Of a stretch of DNA of 64,000 nucleotides, positions 17,719 to 28,084 are shown one piece after another. The translations under genes and the position numbers were made by a program. A model generated the notes under the pieces. That model had not been told where the DNA came from and made no database searches. It saw nothing but the letters and a program-made list of their open reading frames with translations. The stretch's first letter is position 1, and every line of letters begins with the position of its first letter. This stretch comes from an uncultured Chlamydiae bacterium (GTDB taxonomy: Bacteria; Chlamydiota; Chlamydiia; Chlamydiales; Rhabdochlamydiaceae): contig CAIJXB010000065.1 of assembly GCA_903824495.1 (NCBI GenBank), positions 1-64,000 on the forward strand, written 5' to 3'.

Positions 17719-18270
17719 ATGAATATGTTAAAACAGCAATACAAAAAGTGGCTTTTTTTAAGTTGTCTCGCAGCTGGATCTCTTTCTGCAAGCGAGAGCG
17801 TCGGCGTTGTAAACTTTGCAACCTGCGTTGCAGACTCTAAAGTCGGACAAGAAGAGCAAGCAAACTTTGAAAACATTAAAAAGCAACTAGGCGCTCATTT
17901 AGAGCAAACAGAAAAAGAGCTTACTACTCTTGCTTCCAAGCTCAACGATCCTGATTATATGGATGGACTTTCTCCTGAAGCAGAAACTGCTTTAAAAGAA
18001 AAAATCCAAGGTTTGAACGAAGAGCTTTCCCGTTACCAAAACCAGTACTACCAAGTGCTCAATCAAGCGAACATGAAAGTCGTTCAACTCCTCAGCAGCA
18101 AAGTCAATGCCGCTTCAGAAGTTGTTGCTAAAGAAAAAAAATTAGAGCTCGTTGTTCATAAAGACGTATGCTTTTTCTATGCAACAAGCTTAGACATCAC
18201 TCCTGCAGTGATTGCTACCATGGATAAGATCTACGAAAAAGAAAAGAAAGACGCTGAAAAGGTACAGTAA
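17719..18270 (+). CDS. skp: Periplasmic chaperone Skp/OmpH
   Basis: This 183-residue protein has an N-terminal signal peptide (KKWLFLSCLAAGSLSASES), then VGVVNFATCVADSKVGQEE at the start of the Skp domain and long helical arms. It carries outer-membrane proteins across the periplasm to BamA. It lies between bamA (14 bp) and lpxD, with its TAA stop overlapping the lpxD ATG, so the three form an operon. Confidence 0.92.
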   Translation: MNMLKQQYKKWLFLSCLAAGSLSASESVGVVNFATCVADSKVGQEEQANFENIKKQLGAHLEQTEKELTTLASKLNDPDYMDGLSPEAETALKEKIQGLNEELSRYQNQYYQVLNQANMKVVQLLSSKVNAASEVVAKEKKLELVVHKDVCFFYATSLDITPAVIATMDKIYEKEKKDAEKVQ

Positions 18271-19325
18271 TGCAAAACAAATTAGCTAAAAAATACACTC
18301 TTGAAGAACTTGCTAAGCTCACGAACAGCAAACTTGTAGGAGATCCTAAGCACGTCATAACAGGAGTTGAGTCTTTAGAGTCTGCTACTCGTGACGACGC
18401 TTCTTTTTTAGCTAATCTTCGTTATAGTCATCTCATGAACCACTCCGCTGCCGGAGTGGTTTTCGTTCCCTCTTCTTACGAACTACAAGAAGGGAAAAAT
18501 TACTTAGTCACGGATGACCCTTCAGTTGCTTTTCAAAAGGCTATCGAGCTTTTCCTCATAGACCAGTATAACCAAACAGGTTTTACAGGAATTCATGAAA
18601 CAGCTGTTATCCATCCTTCAGCAACCATTGGCTTAAACGTCCACATTGGACCCCATGTAACCATCGATCAAGGCGTCCTCATCGGAGACCATACCCGCAT
18701 TTTATCGCATGTATCGATTGGAGCTGGCGTTCATATTGGCTCTCACTGTCTTCTTTATCCCCATGTGACCATACGGGAAAAATGCATTTTGAAAAACCGC
18801 GTTGTTATACAACCAGGAGCTGTCATCGGCTCTTGTGGCTTTGGCTTTTCAACAGATGCCTCAGGTGTACACACTAAGCTAGACCAGCTAGGGATTGTGG
18901 AAATTGAAGATGATGTAGAAATCGGAGCAAACACAACCATTGACAGAGCTCGTTTTAAAACGACCTTCATAGGAAAAGGCTCCAAAATAGACAACCTTGT
19001 CCAAATTGGTCATAATGTACAAATTGGTCCTCATAACATCATTGTTTCTCAAACTGGAATTTCCGGATCCGCTAAGACTGGTAGAAATGTTGTTCTAGGC
19101 GGACAAGCTGGAGTTGTAGGCCATTTAGAGATTGCAGCGGGTACTTTTATTTCAGCACGCGGCGGGGTTAGTAAAACCATCTCTAAAGCTGGCAAATATT
19201 CAGGAACTCCCGTTCAACCACTTACTGAACACAATAGACAACAAGTTCACTTAAGAAAAATTTCTGAATATGTCAAAAGAATCGAAGATTTGGAAAAAAA
19301 ACTAAGTCAAATATTGACTAAATAA
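18270..19325 (+). CDS. lpxD: UDP-3-O-acylglucosamine N-acyltransferase
   Basis: This 351-residue enzyme is the third step of lipid A synthesis. The N-terminal uridine-binding domain begins YTLEELAKLTNSKLVGDP. A left-handed beta-helix follows, with many hexapeptide repeats (IGLNVHIGPHVTIDQG, VLIGDHTRIL) and the catalytic-His region LVQIGHNVQIGPHNIIVSQ. The C-terminal helix is KRIEDLEKKLSQIL. It is translationally coupled to skp by a TAATG overlap. Confidence 0.96.
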   Translation: MQNKLAKKYTLEELAKLTNSKLVGDPKHVITGVESLESATRDDASFLANLRYSHLMNHSAAGVVFVPSSYELQEGKNYLVTDDPSVAFQKAIELFLIDQYNQTGFTGIHETAVIHPSATIGLNVHIGPHVTIDQGVLIGDHTRILSHVSIGAGVHIGSHCLLYPHVTIREKCILKNRVVIQPGAVIGSCGFGFSTDASGVHTKLDQLGIVEIEDDVEIGANTTIDRARFKTTFIGKGSKIDNLVQIGHNVQIGPHNIIVSQTGISGSAKTGRNVVLGGQAGVVGHLEIAAGTFISARGGVSKTISKAGKYSGTPVQPLTEHNRQQVHLRKISEYVKRIEDLEKKLSQILTK

Positions 19326-19389
19326 ACAATTATATTGAATTAATTGCAAATAAGAGATAAGTGTAAATTAAATACACTATGGCAAATCC

Positions 19390-20310
19390 GTGCTCTTATT
19401 TTTTAATAAACCGTCAAAAATAGATTCTTTCGTTTCTTTACAAGAGCCCCTTCGCGGGTGCTGGATCCACGTAGATGAAGCGAAACAAGAAGATCTCGAC
19501 CAGATCTGCTCTTTAGTAGGTCTTGATCCCTCTCTTCTCTCTGACGCTCTTGACCGCTACGAACTCCCAAGACTTGAACGTGCGAGCGATGATCTTTTGC
19601 TCTTTGTTAGACATCCTCTTGAAGAAGAAAGAGCTCTTTATACCGGAACTTTGACCCTTTTACTAACTCCTCATTATTTTATCACCATCTCCCCTGTCAA
19701 ATCGTTTCTCATCCAAAATGTACTACAAAAAAAAGGACTCGTTTCCACTTCATGCCACTCTGATTGGATGCGTCAGGTTCTTCTTTGGATCGAGCAAGAA
19801 TTCAATGTGTTCATTCGAAAAATCAGACATAGCGTCCTTTCTCAAGAAAAAGACTTAGGATCGGTCACAAGCGAAGACATCTACGCCCTTACAAAGTATG
19901 AAGAGACCTTGAACCAATACCTTGCTTCCTTAGAAGCTCTTTTACTAACTTTGGAAAAACTATTTTTAATGGAATCGACCCGAGTGTACAAGCAAAACAA
20001 AGAAATGGTAGAGGACATCATAAACCACGTCAAACAATCCCATTCTCTTTGCGAAATCCTCATCAAAAATATCAGATCCCTTAGAGACGCCTATCAGATC
20101 ATTTTTGCTAACAGCTTAACAAAAACAATCAAGCTCTTAACAGCTTTAACGATTGTCTTTACCATCCCTAACATCGTAGCAAGCGTCTACGGAATGAATG
20201 TAAAGCTCCCATTTGCAGAATCGGCTGGCGCCTTTTCCATCATCATGGCCATCATGGTGTTGCTATCAGGTCTATGCGGTTACTGGTTCTATCGCAAGAA
20301 ACTGATGTAA
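19390..20310 (+). CDS. CorA-family divalent cation transporter
   Basis: This 306-residue inner-membrane protein starts at a GTG; the only nearby ATG (19379) is out of frame and closes quickly. The N-terminal cytosolic domain begins with short beta strands and has a long helix through about residues 150-235. The first transmembrane helix carries the YGMN selectivity motif (NIVASVYGMNVKLPF), followed by a second helix ending in a basic tail YRKKLM. Transport of Mg2+ or a related ion is expected from the family; the substrate cannot be fixed. It lies 64 bp after lpxD and is convergent with the kinase-like operon (7 bp gap). Confidence 0.9.
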   Translation: MLLFFNKPSKIDSFVSLQEPLRGCWIHVDEAKQEDLDQICSLVGLDPSLLSDALDRYELPRLERASDDLLLFVRHPLEEERALYTGTLTLLLTPHYFITISPVKSFLIQNVLQKKGLVSTSCHSDWMRQVLLWIEQEFNVFIRKIRHSVLSQEKDLGSVTSEDIYALTKYEETLNQYLASLEALLLTLEKLFLMESTRVYKQNKEMVEDIINHVKQSHSLCEILIKNIRSLRDAYQIIFANSLTKTIKLLTALTIVFTIPNIVASVYGMNVKLPFAESAGAFSIIMAIMVLLSGLCGYWFYRKKLM

Positions 20311-20317
20311 CCTCTGC

Positions 20318-23300
20318 TTAGATACGCGCCGCTACCTCCTTAGCGATCCCCTCACACTTAGCTAATACATCCTTTATTTCTTCTGGAGTTGGAAAGCCAG
20401 ATTCAGCTAAAGCTTTTAAAAGAGAGTGTGTCTCATATGGGTTTTTTACTAAGTCTTTAGACCTTTGGTCAGCCCCAAACGTTTTGACAAGAAGATCAAA
20501 AACGGGATCTAAAATGAGGAGTTCGATAATAGAATCCTCTAGATCAGAAACTTCAAAATCTTCGCTGTCCCAGTTTCTAATAGAGTCAAAAAACGCTTTC
20601 GGAATGTCATTAACCCCTCTTTGATCAAGAGGTTTAGAAAAAAACGACTTCATCTCTTCAGAAAGACTCGGACACATCTCGAGAATTTCATTCTCGATTC
20701 TTTCCTGCATCCAGCTTTTTTCTCCAGCCGGCTCTTTTGCAATCCTTTGAAACCTAAGAATTCTATCTTCTTTTTCTTCTGACGAATCATGCGCCTTAAA
20801 ATCTTCGAGCAAAACTTCTGCCGTGATTAAAACATATCCATACAGATCTGTTTCGGCAGAAACAAAGCCCCAACTCTGGCGAAGGGCGTTCCAAAACGGA
20901 TACTCTGATGTTTCAAAAAACTGATTCACCTTTTGAGAAAAATCATAATCAAAAATAAGAGCTCGGAGACCCTCCTGCGTTGAAACGATTCCAATATTTC
21001 CAACTTTCATATCCCCATGCGAGATTCCCTGATCTCGAAGCAGCTGGATCCCCTCTCCAATGTTTTGCAAAAAGCCGATATAATCAAGTTTGGATAGATA
21101 GAGGGGCCCCTCTTTCATCTGTAATACATTCTCTTCCAGGGCCCCATTAAGAGTGTCTGCAAACCGCAAAGAGATAGTCTCTAGTTTCCTTTTATAGTCT
21201 ACATGATGAGGTGAGTGCTGTCTTGAAAGCCCTAAAAAGTACTTGTCAGCGCCAGGAATTTTTAAAATCTTCTCCTGCATCTTATTGCCTTTGGCAAGCC
21301 TGTGCTGCCAATCAAGAGCCCCTCTTTTCATTCGAGAGATAACAATCGGTGTGTATTGAGTGGTTCCGTCTTCTGAAATGTCTACTTGCAGACCCGCCTT
21401 TACATTCTTATTCCCCCCTGCTGCTAAGACATCAGGGTGGCTTGGATCAAAAAACTCCAGCCTTAAACTGTCTACTCTCACACATATCCATAAAGAAAAA
21501 GGAGCCCTTAAACTTGTATCTTTCCAAGGTTTATATTTATGTATGCGGACTTCAGAACCTATATAGGGAGACTCTTTTAACACGTCATTTATAATGCGAG
21601 CTAAAACCTCTATACGCAAATCTCTCTCGGAAATATCTTCATTAAGAAGTGTTCTTACGATTTCACAGGTTTGATCTAGTGATATTTCTGTTATGCTTGA
21701 ACGCTCTTTTACAACGTGAAGATTTTGCAACTTTTCCTTTCCTGCTAGCAAAACCTCCCCAATCTCCTCAAGACTCGGGATCCTAGGCTCTGCCCCTATA
21801 ACAGCCGAGCAAAAAACGCCAAGATTCAAAAGGTCCCTATGAGACGCATCTGCTTTCATGGTTTTCAAAAAAAGAAAGCTTATTTCCGGGAAAATCGCCA
21901 TTTTAAACGCAAATTGTTCCAAAAGGGTACGTTGCAAACCCTCTTCTCCTTCTTTTGCGATCTTGGTTACGTAGTCCAAAAGACCTTGAGAAAATCCCCT
22001 TCCAAAACTCTTATGTAACTTTTTTAGCTCCATTACTTTGCTATAATGACGCTCATAGATAATCTGCTTAAGCCTCTTTAGTGCATGGCGCTCACATCCC
22101 AATTGATCCAAAGGCAGGCCATCTTCTAAATCAAGAAAAAAGGCTTCGGCAATTGCAATAACTAGCCCATATCGGTGAATCTCGAAGGACACATATCCAT
22201 TTTGGGCTAAAGCGTTAAGCCTTTTTGTTTTGAATGGAGAGATGTAAGTGTCTGCGAAACAAACTTTCATGCAGAGATCAATCAGTCCGCAAACAGCATC
22301 GGCTTCCCTTTTAAATACGATGTTTTCGTTTTTGATATCACCAGAGACATAATTATAGCTTTCTAGCAGTTTCAACCCTCCGAGGACACCTTCATACACG
22401 TCTAAAAGCTTCTCCGTAGGTAAAGAATGAGTAAATCGAAGATCTTCTTGAAAGCTTTCATAGCCAGGAGTTTTTACAACATAAGTCTTGTATGTAAGTG
22501 GTAAAGGAGCAAAGAATTTCTTTGCTGAAGGCAAGCTTAATATCAGTTCGTGAGTGAATCGCTCTAAATTAAGAGTATTTTCATTGCCTTCCGCATATAA
22601 AAATGTCCTAGCTCTTTGAGCTGTAAAAAAATGCTCAGTTGCGGAGGTCACTTTAGGGACGTATACTCCTGTTGCCATAGTTTCATCTAAAAAGTCCTCT
22701 CTAGGACGTCGATATACCGGATCTGGGATATAAATAAAATGTACTCCATTTAGAGTCTTATGGGTCCAAATACGCGATTTTCTATAAACCTTTGAGTATC
22801 CTCTATCCAAAGCCCCCTCAATCGGAAGATGAAAATCCAATTCATTGCTAGAGTGGTTTTTTTGTAAAACACCTTGAATGGAAAGAAAAATCTTCTTCAC
22901 ATACTGCTGGATCCTTTCAGTAGAAGTTCTTTTAGGGACAACGCTTTGAATGAGCGTCTCAACTGCTAAATAATTCTCCTTTAAATCTGTCTTTTTCTGT
23001 TCTATTTCCTTTAGAATACTTATGCATTTTTGGGTGATCTCTTGATACGTTGAGCTCCATCCCTTAAGAAGATGAGGAGCAAGAGACCATCTCACAGCAA
23101 GCGTTTCAAACTGCTTTGCCTTTTCAGGATCTCCCCCTTGTCTTAAAACCTCAGCCTCCAATAAAAGCTTATCTCCAAATTCTTGAGAATCATTTCTGGA
23201 AGATTGATGACCTTTTAGCAGTAGGTCCTCTGAAAGAAAATCTTGAGCTCTTATGAGCAGTATGTCCTTTATCTCTCTAGAAACTTTTTCTTCTCCTAGA

Positions 23301-23422
23301 CACTCTTTACAAATTGTTTGAAGTGAGTGCTGCCCGGAAAAGAAAGAGATCAAATGCTCGATAAAAGGCTTTGGAGCGCTTTGAAAACAGCTATGATCGT
23401 AAGAAGAAATAGGACCTATCAA
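20318..23422 (-). CDS. Two-module kinase-like protein, third in operon
   Basis: This 1034-residue protein carries two divergent protein-kinase-like modules. Module 1 has SGDIKNEN as catalytic loop near residue 360, with IDLC where DFG should be. Module 2 has a Gly-containing loop (LAAGGNKNVKAGLQV), then ISRMK, HGDMKVGN near residue 802 and IFDYD for DFG. Each module is followed by a helical tail ending in (I/F)PxxEEIxxVLxxxK. The start is TTG, supported by GAGGTGA about 6 nt upstream. There is no signal peptide. The catalytic Asp, Lys and Asn are kept in both loops, so activity is possible, with metal binding altered. It shares domain order with the 23439 gene. A host-directed role is inference. 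Confidence 0.8.
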   Translation of the reverse strand: MIGPISSYDHSCFQSAPKPFIEHLISFFSGQHSLQTICKECLGEEKVSREIKDILLIRAQDFLSEDLLLKGHQSSRNDSQEFGDKLLLEAEVLRQGGDPEKAKQFETLAVRWSLAPHLLKGWSSTYQEITQKCISILKEIEQKKTDLKENYLAVETLIQSVVPKRTSTERIQQYVKKIFLSIQGVLQKNHSSNELDFHLPIEGALDRGYSKVYRKSRIWTHKTLNGVHFIYIPDPVYRRPREDFLDETMATGVYVPKVTSATEHFFTAQRARTFLYAEGNENTLNLERFTHELILSLPSAKKFFAPLPLTYKTYVVKTPGYESFQEDLRFTHSLPTEKLLDVYEGVLGGLKLLESYNYVSGDIKNENIVFKREADAVCGLIDLCMKVCFADTYISPFKTKRLNALAQNGYVSFEIHRYGLVIAIAEAFFLDLEDGLPLDQLGCERHALKRLKQIIYERHYSKVMELKKLHKSFGRGFSQGLLDYVTKIAKEGEEGLQRTLLEQFAFKMAIFPEISFLFLKTMKADASHRDLLNLGVFCSAVIGAEPRIPSLEEIGEVLLAGKEKLQNLHVVKERSSITEISLDQTCEIVRTLLNEDISERDLRIEVLARIINDVLKESPYIGSEVRIHKYKPWKDTSLRAPFSLWICVRVDSLRLEFFDPSHPDVLAAGGNKNVKAGLQVDISEDGTTQYTPIVISRMKRGALDWQHRLAKGNKMQEKILKIPGADKYFLGLSRQHSPHHVDYKRKLETISLRFADTLNGALEENVLQMKEGPLYLSKLDYIGFLQNIGEGIQLLRDQGISHGDMKVGNIGIVSTQEGLRALIFDYDFSQKVNQFFETSEYPFWNALRQSWGFVSAETDLYGYVLITAEVLLEDFKAHDSSEEKEDRILRFQRIAKEPAGEKSWMQERIENEILEMCPSLSEEMKSFFSKPLDQRGVNDIPKAFFDSIRNWDSEDFEVSDLEDSIIELLILDPVFDLLVKTFGADQRSKDLVKNPYETHSLLKALAESGFPTPEEIKDVLAKCEGIAKEVAARI

Positions 23423-23438
23423 AAATCACCTCAATTAT

Positions 23439-26207
23439 TTATGAAACCACACACCAAGAAGAGTCTTTAGCGCTAATTCTCTCGTCTACTTCTCTAGCAA
23501 CTTGTTTGCATGAGTCGAGTATCCCTTGGATTTCTTCATAAGAAGGAAACCCGGCTTCACTTAAGGACTCGCTCGCTGCGCTTTTCAAAAGATCTTGTGT
23601 TTGCTGATCTAACGACTCGATATTACGGCGGAGTGCTGCCTCTTCAACTTGGGAATAAATCCCCATTCGCTTTAACTTTTCTTCGATTTTCACACGAGAG
23701 GCAAGATCTGCCCCAAGTGTTTTTACAAGTAGATCAAACACACGGTCAAAAATGAGCCACTCTGTGATAAAATGCTTTAACTGAAAACCTACAACCTGAG
23801 CATCTTTTTGCAGAGTTTGAATGTAGTAGAAAAAAGAGTCTGGAACTTCTGATACGGGAGTATTCTCTGAAAGCTCTGAAAGAAATGCATACGTATCACG
23901 TGCAAAGGCATAGGGATACCGATTTACAATCTGGTTTTTACTCTCTATTTTCAGTCTGAGCTTTTCCTTTCCTCCATTTCTTGCAATGGTTTGAAGCCGA
24001 AGGGTTGCATTTTCGTGAGTTTCTCCTGCTTGGTAAGCTCTAAATCCTGTAAGTAACGTTTCTGCTACAATCAAAATATGCCCATAAAGATCTGTTTCTT
24101 TTGAAACATATCCATATTTGTAGCGCAGTGCATTCCAGGCGTAGTAGCTTTCAGAAAAAGAAAGCTCCCCACAAGGAGAGGCCAAGTCAAAATCAAAGAT
24201 AAGAGCTTTTAAACGTCCTTCTTTTAAAATAAGTGCAATATTCCCAGTTTTGATGTCTTGATGAGACAGTTCTTTATCTGCAATCCTTTTGATTCCCTCT
24301 CCTATGCTCTCCAAAAAAGAAATCTCCTCAAGTTTGGATAGGTAAAAATTCCTTTCTTTTATCTTGATGGCATGATTTTTAAGTGTCTCATAAAGAGTTG
24401 TCTGAAATCGAATAGACACAGCTTCAAGCTTACCTTTACGGCCCACTTCATGAGGTGCGTGTTTTCTAAGAGGAGCTGCAAAGTATTCTGCAGATCCGGG
24501 CTCTAACATGAGCTTATCTAAAAGCTCATTACCTCTTGCTAGCTTGCTATCCCATACCGATCCATCTTTTAATCGGGAGATCGCTATAGGGGAACACGTA
24601 AGGGTCCCACCTGCATGAATGACTGCCTGCACACCTGCTTTTACTTTCTTATAAGAACCAGATCCTAGTGGATCCAAGACTCTTTGATCAAAGATCTCTA
24701 AAACCAGCCTATCCCTTTCAACACGGAGCCAAAAAGAAAAAGGAGAAATTACACCCTTATCACTGAAAAAAACATCTCGATGGACGCGAACTTCTGAACC
24801 AACAGAAGGAAAACAGTCCAAGCACTCATTTAGGACCTGCCAAAAAGCGTCTATGCACGCATGAGCTTCATGGTAGCGCTCTTCCGGCAAAACTTTATAT
24901 GCAATCTTTTCTGCAACGGATATCGTGATCAAAGAAACGTTCGTGGATTCTTTCTCAACTCGAAGATTTTCTAGTTTAGATTTACAGGGCTGCAAGGTTT
25001 TATAAATTTCTTCAATCGTTGGAATTTTAAATTCGGATGCTAACACCTCTTCATAAGAGTTGCCTTGAGTAAGAAGAGCCCTATGCTCAAGATCTACTTC
25101 CACCGTCCTCATCAGTAGAGCAGTAACTTCTGGAAAAAGGGCCATATTGTGAGCAAATTGATCTAAAAGGGAGCATTGAAAGCTCTCTTCCCCTTCCCTC
25201 CTAATCCTTTCTACATAATTTAAAAGATCTTGGGAAAACCCGCCTTGAAATCCCTCATACTGAAGTTTCAACTGTAAAACTTCTTGATAGTGAATATCGG
25301 AAACAAAGTTTTTAATCCTCTTTAAAGCATGCTTTTCAAACCCATCCATCCCCCAATCTAAATGAGCTTCTAGATCAAGAAAAACTCTTTCTGCAATAAG
25401 AACAACCAACGCATACCGAGCTGTTTCAGTGCAGGCATATCCGCTTTGAGCTAAGACATTTTGTCTTCTATTCGTAAGTTGACTTATTTTAGAGCCTACT
25501 TTAGTAAGACCCCCAAAATAATCGATCTTCCCCTCAATCATTCCCCCATTTCCTCTTTTAACTGCGATATTGTCAGGGGTGATATCTAAAGAGACAAAGC
25601 CTGCATCTTCAAAGACCTTTAATCCTCCAAAGACGCCATCTAAAACTTTTAAAAACTCTAGAGCAGATAAAAAGCTTGTCAATCTTTCATATTCTGGACA
25701 TTTAACAGCAAAACCATCCACAGCAAGCTCTAAAGGAGTAAAATATTGAGTCCCAAAAGGCAGATTTAATGCTATCTTGCGATTTGCCATCTCTTGATTG
25801 AGAGAGCCATCTCTCTTCTCGCTATAATCAAGAGCAATAGCTTTTGTTACTTGAAAGGCGGCTGGATTGAATCTAGAGACAAAAACCCTCGTAACAATTG
25901 TTTCTAAGATCCCATCCTCTCGAAGATTTGCATCTACAAGATCTGGAATATACACCAAATGAACCCCATTAAGATCTTTATGGGTCCAAATGCGAGGATG
26001 TCTCTTATCTTCTGGATTCGTATTTAAAGGCACTCCGTCAAGAATCAAAACAAAATCTGACCCTTGCATTTTTAAAAAAGATTCGATCGTGGGGAAGAGC
26101 TCTAGTGCATAGATACGAACTTTCTCAGCAAACGTCTTTTTAGGAAGAGCCGCTTGAATCAATGCTGTAAAAGAATAAAAAGGGATCTTTTCATAAGGAG
26201 AAATCAC
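23439..26207 (-). CDS. Two-module kinase-like protein, second in operon
   Basis: This 922-residue paralogue of the 20318 product has two kinase-like modules. Module 1 has SLDITPDN near residue 207 (catalytic-loop Lys replaced by Thr) and IDYFG. Module 2 has a classical Gly loop LGSGSYKKV near residue 515, then AISRLK, a near-canonical HQDIKTGN near residue 650, and IFDFD in place of DFG. Both modules are followed by the P(T/S)xEEIxxxLxxCK tail motif. The start is GTG, with CTGGAG upstream lying within the stop region of the preceding gene. Module 2 looks the most likely of the set to be active. It lies 16 bp upstream of its paralogue. Confidence 0.8.
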   Translation of the reverse strand: MISPYEKIPFYSFTALIQAALPKKTFAEKVRIYALELFPTIESFLKMQGSDFVLILDGVPLNTNPEDKRHPRIWTHKDLNGVHLVYIPDLVDANLREDGILETIVTRVFVSRFNPAAFQVTKAIALDYSEKRDGSLNQEMANRKIALNLPFGTQYFTPLELAVDGFAVKCPEYERLTSFLSALEFLKVLDGVFGGLKVFEDAGFVSLDITPDNIAVKRGNGGMIEGKIDYFGGLTKVGSKISQLTNRRQNVLAQSGYACTETARYALVVLIAERVFLDLEAHLDWGMDGFEKHALKRIKNFVSDIHYQEVLQLKLQYEGFQGGFSQDLLNYVERIRREGEESFQCSLLDQFAHNMALFPEVTALLMRTVEVDLEHRALLTQGNSYEEVLASEFKIPTIEEIYKTLQPCKSKLENLRVEKESTNVSLITISVAEKIAYKVLPEERYHEAHACIDAFWQVLNECLDCFPSVGSEVRVHRDVFFSDKGVISPFSFWLRVERDRLVLEIFDQRVLDPLGSGSYKKVKAGVQAVIHAGGTLTCSPIAISRLKDGSVWDSKLARGNELLDKLMLEPGSAEYFAAPLRKHAPHEVGRKGKLEAVSIRFQTTLYETLKNHAIKIKERNFYLSKLEEISFLESIGEGIKRIADKELSHQDIKTGNIALILKEGRLKALIFDFDLASPCGELSFSESYYAWNALRYKYGYVSKETDLYGHILIVAETLLTGFRAYQAGETHENATLRLQTIARNGGKEKLRLKIESKNQIVNRYPYAFARDTYAFLSELSENTPVSEVPDSFFYYIQTLQKDAQVVGFQLKHFITEWLIFDRVFDLLVKTLGADLASRVKIEEKLKRMGIYSQVEEAALRRNIESLDQQTQDLLKSAASESLSEAGFPSYEEIQGILDSCKQVAREVDERISAKDSSWCVVS

Positions 26208-26210
26208 CGT

Positions 26211-28013
26211 CTACTCCAGTCGATTCAAGAGTAAAGTCATCTTAGCCTTCCCCTCTTCGAGTATGTCCCTGATCTCGCCTAAAGAAGGCATCAGCTGAGG
26301 CTCTATGAGAAGTACTTCTTCAGGGGACCAACTATTGGGTATTTCTTTACGCGCTAAGTCTACCTTCAAAGCTTCAGTTAAGAGCTTTGTCAAAAAAGGA
26401 AACAGGACAAAACTGACAGCAAATTGCTTTAAAGCTTCTCCATCTAAATCTTCTTTTCCACCTTTACTTTTGTTGATTTTCCTCGATTTGTATAGGGTTA
26501 CAATCTCTTGCAAAAACTCTTCTCCAAGTTCATCCCAAGCATCTCTTAACTCATAAACAGCATCGTAAATCTTTGGAGATGCTCCAGCTTTAAATCTTTC
26601 TAAACAGTCTTGTTCCCAATAGAAAATGCCTTTTATGCGAGGAACCTCATTGATATTGAGAAAAAACATCTCACAAATCAACAGAATAAGGGTATATCGC
26701 CCTGTATCTAAGGAAATAAATCCTTTTTCTCTAGCTAAAAGATCAAGCCGTTTTTTATCTAGACTTTCATGGCATTCATATCTACCTTCTGCTGAAATGG
26801 ACTTAAGATGAAACAAGCTATCTAGCTTTGCTTTTCCATCTTTTGAGATCATGATGTCTTTTGCTGTCAAAGCAGGACATACAAAACCACCTTTTTCAAG
26901 AATTTCTACTGCGCTAAGTACATTTAAGCAAATCTTCGCGCGCTCTAAAGGCTTTAGTGTTTTAAGAGATTTTTCAAGACTTATAAAACCCTCCTCTTTT
27001 TTAAGAAGGCATGGAGTGCCAAGATGGATCAGCGGAGTCGAAGAAATATAGAATTCGGATAGAGGTAAAGATGCTACTAACCTATGATTCTCTACTTCTT
27101 TCAAGCAATGCTCTTCATCTGTTTTGATCGCTTCAGAAACCATATAATTAGAGAATTCAATAGGTTTAGCAGTTTCAGCTGGAGCAAATACCGCAACCGC
27201 TGATGGGACATTTTCAAATCTCTCTTGATTTATTGAATAACACACTAGATGAGAGCTTTTGTCCTCATTTAGATGCATCCAAACACCAAAAAACTGCTTT
27301 TCTAAAACGAAATCTGACTGAGGATTGAACATTTGCTCCTCTAAAAATACATTCAAAACCAACTTCACATCGGAGATCTCCTTGCCGAGCCAAGAAACTG
27401 GAATACTTGAAAGCATAGGAGTGATTACACTGCTGACCCAATGATCGTAGATTTTTTGAGGCTTAAAAGAGATAAGCTCTTTTTTACAGGAGTACAATGC
27501 ATCTAGTGTATCAAGGAAAGCTTTCTTTACATCGCTTTGAGACTTTTCAAAAACGGATAGTAATGAGCTTTGGAGAGTCCATTCAGCGATGGCTTCCGCA
27601 GATTTGCTATTTCCTTTACGCTGTAGATATTCAACATATCCCAAAAGGTTTTTACTAACCGCTTCTGAAATGGGAGTATTCGGACAAATACTTTGGATTT
27701 GTCCATATAGAGCTGGCCCGATCTTATAGAATAACTCTTCCAATAGCGCTTTTTGTCGTGACGGGACAAAACTAGAATCACATACACTCAAGAATTCGAG
27801 AATAAAAAGCTTTATAGAATCACCTTGTGATATGACACTCGCAACCTCTAAGAACCAATCGGATATGGGATCGCTAATGCCTGGATCTGACGTGTACAAG
27901 TTAGTAATGTTAGTGAGATTGCTCCGAGAAGTGGCCCTTGTTATAGCGGGAGTATTGGCATAGGAAGTCGATACAGGGGTAACGGAAAGAGAAAGAGAAG
28001 AAGAATCATTCAT
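26211..28013 (-). CDS. One-module pseudokinase-like protein, first in operon
   Basis: This protein is 600 residues from the ATG at 28013, giving MNDSSSLSLSVTPVS; a TTG at 28049 would add 12. It corresponds to module 1 of the two downstream proteins: an N-terminal helical region, a kinase-like region with CPALTAKD near residue 384 where the catalytic HxDxxxxN should be, DSLF for DFG, and the tail motif MPSLGEIRDILEEGK. All catalytic residues are lost, so it is a pseudokinase if the homology holds. The Ser-rich N-terminus would suit a secreted effector. Its stop lies 3 bp before the next start, so the three genes form one operon. Confidence 0.75.
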   Translation of the reverse strand: MNDSSSLSLSVTPVSTSYANTPAITRATSRSNLTNITNLYTSDPGISDPISDWFLEVASVISQGDSIKLFILEFLSVCDSSFVPSRQKALLEELFYKIGPALYGQIQSICPNTPISEAVSKNLLGYVEYLQRKGNSKSAEAIAEWTLQSSLLSVFEKSQSDVKKAFLDTLDALYSCKKELISFKPQKIYDHWVSSVITPMLSSIPVSWLGKEISDVKLVLNVFLEEQMFNPQSDFVLEKQFFGVWMHLNEDKSSHLVCYSINQERFENVPSAVAVFAPAETAKPIEFSNYMVSEAIKTDEEHCLKEVENHRLVASLPLSEFYISSTPLIHLGTPCLLKKEEGFISLEKSLKTLKPLERAKICLNVLSAVEILEKGGFVCPALTAKDIMISKDGKAKLDSLFHLKSISAEGRYECHESLDKKRLDLLAREKGFISLDTGRYTLILLICEMFFLNINEVPRIKGIFYWEQDCLERFKAGASPKIYDAVYELRDAWDELGEEFLQEIVTLYKSRKINKSKGGKEDLDGEALKQFAVSFVLFPFLTKLLTEALKVDLARKEIPNSWSPEEVLLIEPQLMPSLGEIRDILEEGKAKMTLLLNRLE

Positions 28014-28084
28014 TTTTTTAAACCGCCAAATTTGAAGGTTAAAGCGCAAGAGTATAGAAACTTTTACGCTTTAATATCAACGGT

